This document shows positions 32,760 to 35,525 of a stretch of 35,525 bases of DNA, one piece after another. Each line of letters begins with the position of its first letter. Within the stretch, counting starts at the first letter, position 1. The translations under genes were made by a program, and so were the position numbers. The notes below the pieces were generated by a model. The model did not search any database. It was not told the origin of the DNA and worked only from the letters and a program-made list of their open reading frames with translations. Origin of the DNA: Leyella stercorea (GTDB lineage: Bacteria > Bacteroidota > Bacteroidia > Bacteroidales > Bacteroidaceae); contig NZ_JAHQUY010000033.1 in NCBI RefSeq assembly GCF_019052365.1, forward strand, positions 1 through 35,525. Reading direction: 5' to 3'.

Positions 32760-34808
32760 ATGAACAGATTCCTAAAATCGGCAGCCGCAATAGCATGCGG
32801 CTTGTGCCTTTCGCCGCTTAACGCGTCGGCGCAAGGCTGGCCTTCTGAATACGAGGGCGTAATGCTTCAGGGCTTCTACTGGAACAGCTACGACGCATCG
32901 CAGTGGACAAAGCTTGAGAGCGAGGCTGACGACATGGCGCCTTACTTCAAACTTATCTGGGTGCCGCAGAGCGCTTACTGCGGCGGCAAGTCGATGGGCT
33001 ATAACGACCTCTACTGGTTCTCCAACTACAACTCGTCGTTCGGCACGGAGCAGGAGCTGCGCTCGATGATCGGCACGTTCAAGAAGAAGGGCATCGGCAC
33101 CATCGCCGACGTCGTAATCAACCACCGCGGAACCGTGAAGAACTGGTTCGACTTTCCCGAGGAGACGTACAAGGGCAAGACGTACAAGATGACGGCTGCA
33201 GACGTTTGCGCTGGCGACGACAAAGGCAAGGCTGCGGAGGAGGCGAAGAAGCAGGGCGTGAGCCTCAGCGCCAACTACGATACGGGCGAGGACTGGGACG
33301 GTATGCGCGACCTCGACCACAACTCTGCCAACGTGCAGAACTGCGTGAAGGCGTATCTCGACCTGCTGCTCAACGACTTAGGATATGCCGGCGTGCGCTA
33401 CGATATGACGAAGGGATACGCCGGAAGGTTCACGGGCTTGTACAACAAGGCGGCGAACCCCACCTACTCCGTCGGCGAATACTTCGACGGCAACAAGACG
33501 AATGTAATCAACTGGCTGAACGCTACGAAGGTGGACGACAAGATAATGTCGGCGGCGTTCGACTTCCCCATACGCTACTCGATGCGCGACGCGGCTAACA
33601 ACGGCAACTGGTCGAAGCTGGCGAACGGCGGACTGGCTACCGACGTGGTGTACAAGCGCTACGCCGTGACGTTCCTCGAGAACCACGACACCGAGAAGCG
33701 CAGCGACGCCGACCAGGACCCGATACGCAAGGACACGCTGGCGGCAAACGCTTACATGCTCGCCATGCCGGGCACGCCATGCGTGTTCTACAAGCACTGG
33801 ACCGACTGCAAGCAGGACATCAAGAACATGATTCTTGTGCGCTACATAGCCGGAATACACAACGAGAGCCGATGGTCGTGCACGGAGAACTCTGCGAAGC
33901 GCTACGTCGTAACCACAACGGGCAAGAACATGAAGCTGCGTGCGGCGGTGGGCACCACGGCGAACGCATACACACCCACCGACGACGGATGGGCGCTGGC
34001 TGCCGAGGGCTACCACTGGCGCTACTTCCTGCCTACTTCTGCCGAGACGGTGTTCCCGTCGCTGCCGTCGGGCGAATACTACAACGGCCCTACCGTCACG
34101 CTGCGCGCTATCTCTACAGCCAAAGACGCACAGATTGTCTACACAACTGACGGCACCGCTCCTACGGCGTCGAGCGCAAAGGTGACAAACGGCGCCAAGA
34201 TTGCGCTGCCCGACGGCAAGTGCACGCTGAAGGCTGCGCTGCTCGTGAACGGCAAGGTGGGCGCTATCGTGACACGCACATACAGCGTGCATAAGTTCGA
34301 GGCTTACAACATCGCCGTGTATGTCAACACCGACAACGTAGGCTGGACCAACTGCTACTTCTGGACGTGGGGCGGCGACGACACACACGCACCGGCTAAC
34401 AAAAAATGGCCGGGCGACAACGTGACGACACCGACGGAGAAGAACGGAAAGAAATGGTACAGCAAGCAGTTCAAGATAAACACACCGACCGACTACGTCA
34501 ACTTCGTGTTCGCCAAGTCGAGCTCGGTGCAGACCGCCGATGTAACGGGCATTAAGGCGAACGCCTACTTCGAGATACTGAACCAAAAGGACTCTCAGGG
34601 CCACTATCTCCTGAAGAACGTGACAGCCGACCAGCCCACCGCCATCATAGACATCGCAGCCAACGCCGCCCCAGCCACCACAACCGTAGTGGCGACCGAC
34701 GGCAGAACGGTGCGCCGCTTCAAGAGCGCCGTGTCGGCAGCCGAGGCTGTCGACGGACTCGCTGCAGGCATATACATCGTGAACGGCAAGAAGATTCTCG
34801 TGCGTTAA
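32760..34808 (+). CDS. Secreted alpha-amylase (GH13) with HEX_C-like and CBM26-like domains and C-terminal tail
   Basis: A 682-residue endo-acting starch hydrolase. Signal peptide 1-24 is followed by a GH13 barrel of the plant/archaeal alpha-amylase type (GVMLQGFYWNSYDA, GYNDLYWFS) with D215 (GVRYDMTKGY), E240 (SVGEYFDG) and D310 (LENHDTEKR). After the barrel comes a chitobiase C-terminal-like module (about 440-515; AQIVYTTDGTAPT), then a CBM26-like starch-binding module (about 518-620; IAVYVNTDNVGWTNCYFW, WPGD). The last about 40 residues (VVATDGRTVRRF ... GIYIVNGKKILVR) are the tail shared with other exported proteins of this window. It lies 245 nt after the operon, so it may have its own promoter. 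Surface location is inferred from the tail. Confidence 0.93.
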   Translation: MNRFLKSAAAIACGLCLSPLNASAQGWPSEYEGVMLQGFYWNSYDASQWTKLESEADDMAPYFKLIWVPQSAYCGGKSMGYNDLYWFSNYNSSFGTEQELRSMIGTFKKKGIGTIADVVINHRGTVKNWFDFPEETYKGKTYKMTAADVCAGDDKGKAAEEAKKQGVSLSANYDTGEDWDGMRDLDHNSANVQNCVKAYLDLLLNDLGYAGVRYDMTKGYAGRFTGLYNKAANPTYSVGEYFDGNKTNVINWLNATKVDDKIMSAAFDFPIRYSMRDAANNGNWSKLANGGLATDVVYKRYAVTFLENHDTEKRSDADQDPIRKDTLAANAYMLAMPGTPCVFYKHWTDCKQDIKNMILVRYIAGIHNESRWSCTENSAKRYVVTTTGKNMKLRAAVGTTANAYTPTDDGWALAAEGYHWRYFLPTSAETVFPSLPSGEYYNGPTVTLRAISTAKDAQIVYTTDGTAPTASSAKVTNGAKIALPDGKCTLKAALLVNGKVGAIVTRTYSVHKFEAYNIAVYVNTDNVGWTNCYFWTWGGDDTHAPANKKWPGDNVTTPTEKNGKKWYSKQFKINTPTDYVNFVFAKSSSVQTADVTGIKANAYFEILNQKDSQGHYLLKNVTADQPTAIIDIAANAAPATTTVVATDGRTVRRFKSAVSAAEAVDGLAAGIYIVNGKKILVR

Positions 34809-34814
34809 AGCCGT

Positions 34815-34854
34815 TGCCTTAACAATAAAAGCGGGAATGCCTTAACAATAAAAG
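34815..34854 (+). repeat. 17-nt direct repeat between the amylase and vanZ-like genes
   Basis: TGCCTTAACAATAAAAG occurs at 34815-34831 and again at 34838-34854, a 23-nt period. No role is evident. Confidence 0.6.
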
Positions 34855-34913
34855 TAAGGTTTATGCGTTTAATAAGAAGTTCTTACACAACAATTAAAAG
34901 AATTTCTTATACA

Positions 34914-35360
34914 ATGACATACATCAGACATCTACTCAAGGCGTACCCGGTATCGTGCTTCTATATCCTTATGATATGGATTCTGTGTTTCGCAACGATA
35001 CCGAGTACGCCGCTCGACAACGTCACTTTGATAGACAAATGGGTACACATAGCCATGTACGGCGGCACTTGCGCCACTATATGGCTCGAATATCTGCGCC
35101 TTCACAACACGAAGCGTCAACCCGTAATGCACATCGCATCGCCCTCAGACAAGCCAATGCTGAGCTGGACAAAGCTGTTCTGCCTCGCCTGGATTGCGCC
35201 CATACTGATGAGCGGCATCATCGAGATTCTGCAGGAATACTGCACTGGCGGACGCCGCAGCGGCGACTGGCTCGACTTCGCAGCCAACTCAATCGGAGCG
35301 ACAGTCGGTGCGGTAGCAGGCGTAGGAATGGTGATTCTAAAGAGACGCCACCGATTCTAA
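34914..35360 (+). CDS. VanZ family membrane protein
   Basis: A 148-residue membrane protein with about four hydrophobic segments. Family marks are DKWVHIAMYGGTCATIW in the second segment, ILMSGIIEILQEY, and GRRSGDWLDFAANSIGATVGAV at the C-terminal segment. VanZ-like proteins are widespread; VanZ itself gives low teicoplanin resistance, but chromosomal members like this have no settled function and resistance should not be assumed. An upstream in-frame ATG at 34863 would add 17 polar residues; ATG 34914 places the first hydrophobic segment close to the N-terminus as is usual for the family. The 3' end, including the stop, lies in a 20-bp tandem duplication. Confidence 0.82.
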   Translation: MTYIRHLLKAYPVSCFYILMIWILCFATIPSTPLDNVTLIDKWVHIAMYGGTCATIWLEYLRLHNTKRQPVMHIASPSDKPMLSWTKLFCLAWIAPILMSGIIEILQEYCTGGRRSGDWLDFAANSIGATVGAVAGVGMVILKRRHRF

Positions 35361-35371
35361 AGAGACGCCAC
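35333..35371 (+). repeat. 19-nt tandem duplication spanning the vanZ-like stop codon
   Basis: GATTCTAAAGAGACGCCAC occurs at 35333-35351 and 35353-35371, period 20 nt. Because 20 is not a multiple of three, the second copy is read in another frame and supplies the present stop (35358-35360). Confidence 0.7.
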
Positions 35372-35390
35372 ATTATACGTCTTTTTGTTT
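35362..35390 (+). terminator. Weak intrinsic terminator after the vanZ-like gene
   Basis: AGACG and its complement CGTCT form a short stem with a loop of about 8 nt, followed by a T-rich run (TTTTTGTTTTTG). The stem is short, so termination strength is uncertain. Confidence 0.4.
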
Positions 35391-35505
35391 TTGCTTGTTT
35401 TTTATCATTCTATTCCTACAAATTGATGCTACAAGAACAAACACCAATTGAATGGCTATAAACACAGATATAACCCGTTGGCGGAATTAATTTAAGTTGA
35501 TAAAT

Positions 35506-35525
35506 ATGAGTAAAAAGTTGCACAT
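35506..35525 (+). CDS. Possible start of a further gene, cut by the window end
   Basis: An ATG at 35506 opens a frame reading MSKKLH up to the last base, after an A/T-rich stretch typical of starts here. Six codons are too few to name a product. Confidence 0.3.

Noticed and set aside
33378..34604. Minus-strand open frame (408 codons) opposite the alpha-amylase, and a similar one at 27387-28613 opposite the GH77 gene
   Set aside because: Both are shadows of well supported plus-strand enzymes with all catalytic residues in place.

Overview
The window looks like a chromosomal segment of a gut or oral Bacteroidales bacterium close to Prevotella/Segatella. Three things point there: the Bacteroidetes promoter form (TTTG, about 19-20 nt, TAnnTTTG) recurs upstream of genes; Shine-Dalgarno sequences are scarce; and several secreted proteins end in the same short tail (Y-x-x-x-G-x-x-V ... 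G-[LIV]-Y-[IV]-V-x-G-K-K). No rRNA, tRNA, CRISPR array, insertion sequence or phage gene was found.

Layout. 1-4 kb: an orphan receiver-domain response regulator and a large secreted GH95 alpha-L-fucosidase, both minus strand. 4-8 kb: a PgpH-type 7TM-HD phosphodiesterase (minus) and gltX (plus). 8-13 kb: cutC, a secreted GH27 alpha-galactosidase, a glycine-zipper lipoprotein and a GH20 beta-N-acetylhexosaminidase. Short intergenic hairpin repeats separate them, including a 126-bp inverted-repeat element lying inside the predicted cutC leader. 13-14 kb: a compact AT-rich three-gene cassette DUF3791-DUF3990-DUF3791, with its own promoter and a palindrome overlapping it; it resembles a toxin-antitoxin unit with an ADP-ribosyltransferase-like toxin. 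14-16 kb: rlpA and gdhA (minus). 16-23.5 kb: a 1460-residue adhesin-like protein followed by an 844-residue C10 (streptopain/interpain) protease that carries BspA-type LRR and MBG-like modules. 23.5-25.6 kb: an M13 peptidase (minus). 25.8-34.8 kb: a starch/maltodextrin set on the plus strand, with DPE2-like GH77, type I pullulanase, SusA-like neopullulanase, and a secreted alpha-amylase with CBM26. The window closes with a VanZ-family membrane protein and the first codons of another gene.

How the genes work together. GH95, GH27 and GH20 remove fucose, galactose and N-acetylhexosamine caps from host or plant glycans. The amylase and the two GH13 enzymes would cut starch or glycogen outside the cytoplasm, and the GH77 enzyme, which has no signal peptide, would process maltodextrins inside. 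The C10 and M13 peptidases and the adhesin-like protein suggest proteolysis at the cell surface; gdhA fits ammonia/glutamate metabolism. No SusC/SusD pair or SusR regulator is present here.

The items most worth a second look are the DUF3791/DUF3990 cassette, the cutC leader hairpin, the tandem repeats in the GH27 leader and in the gdhA-adhesin intergenic region, and the family of shared C-terminal tails.
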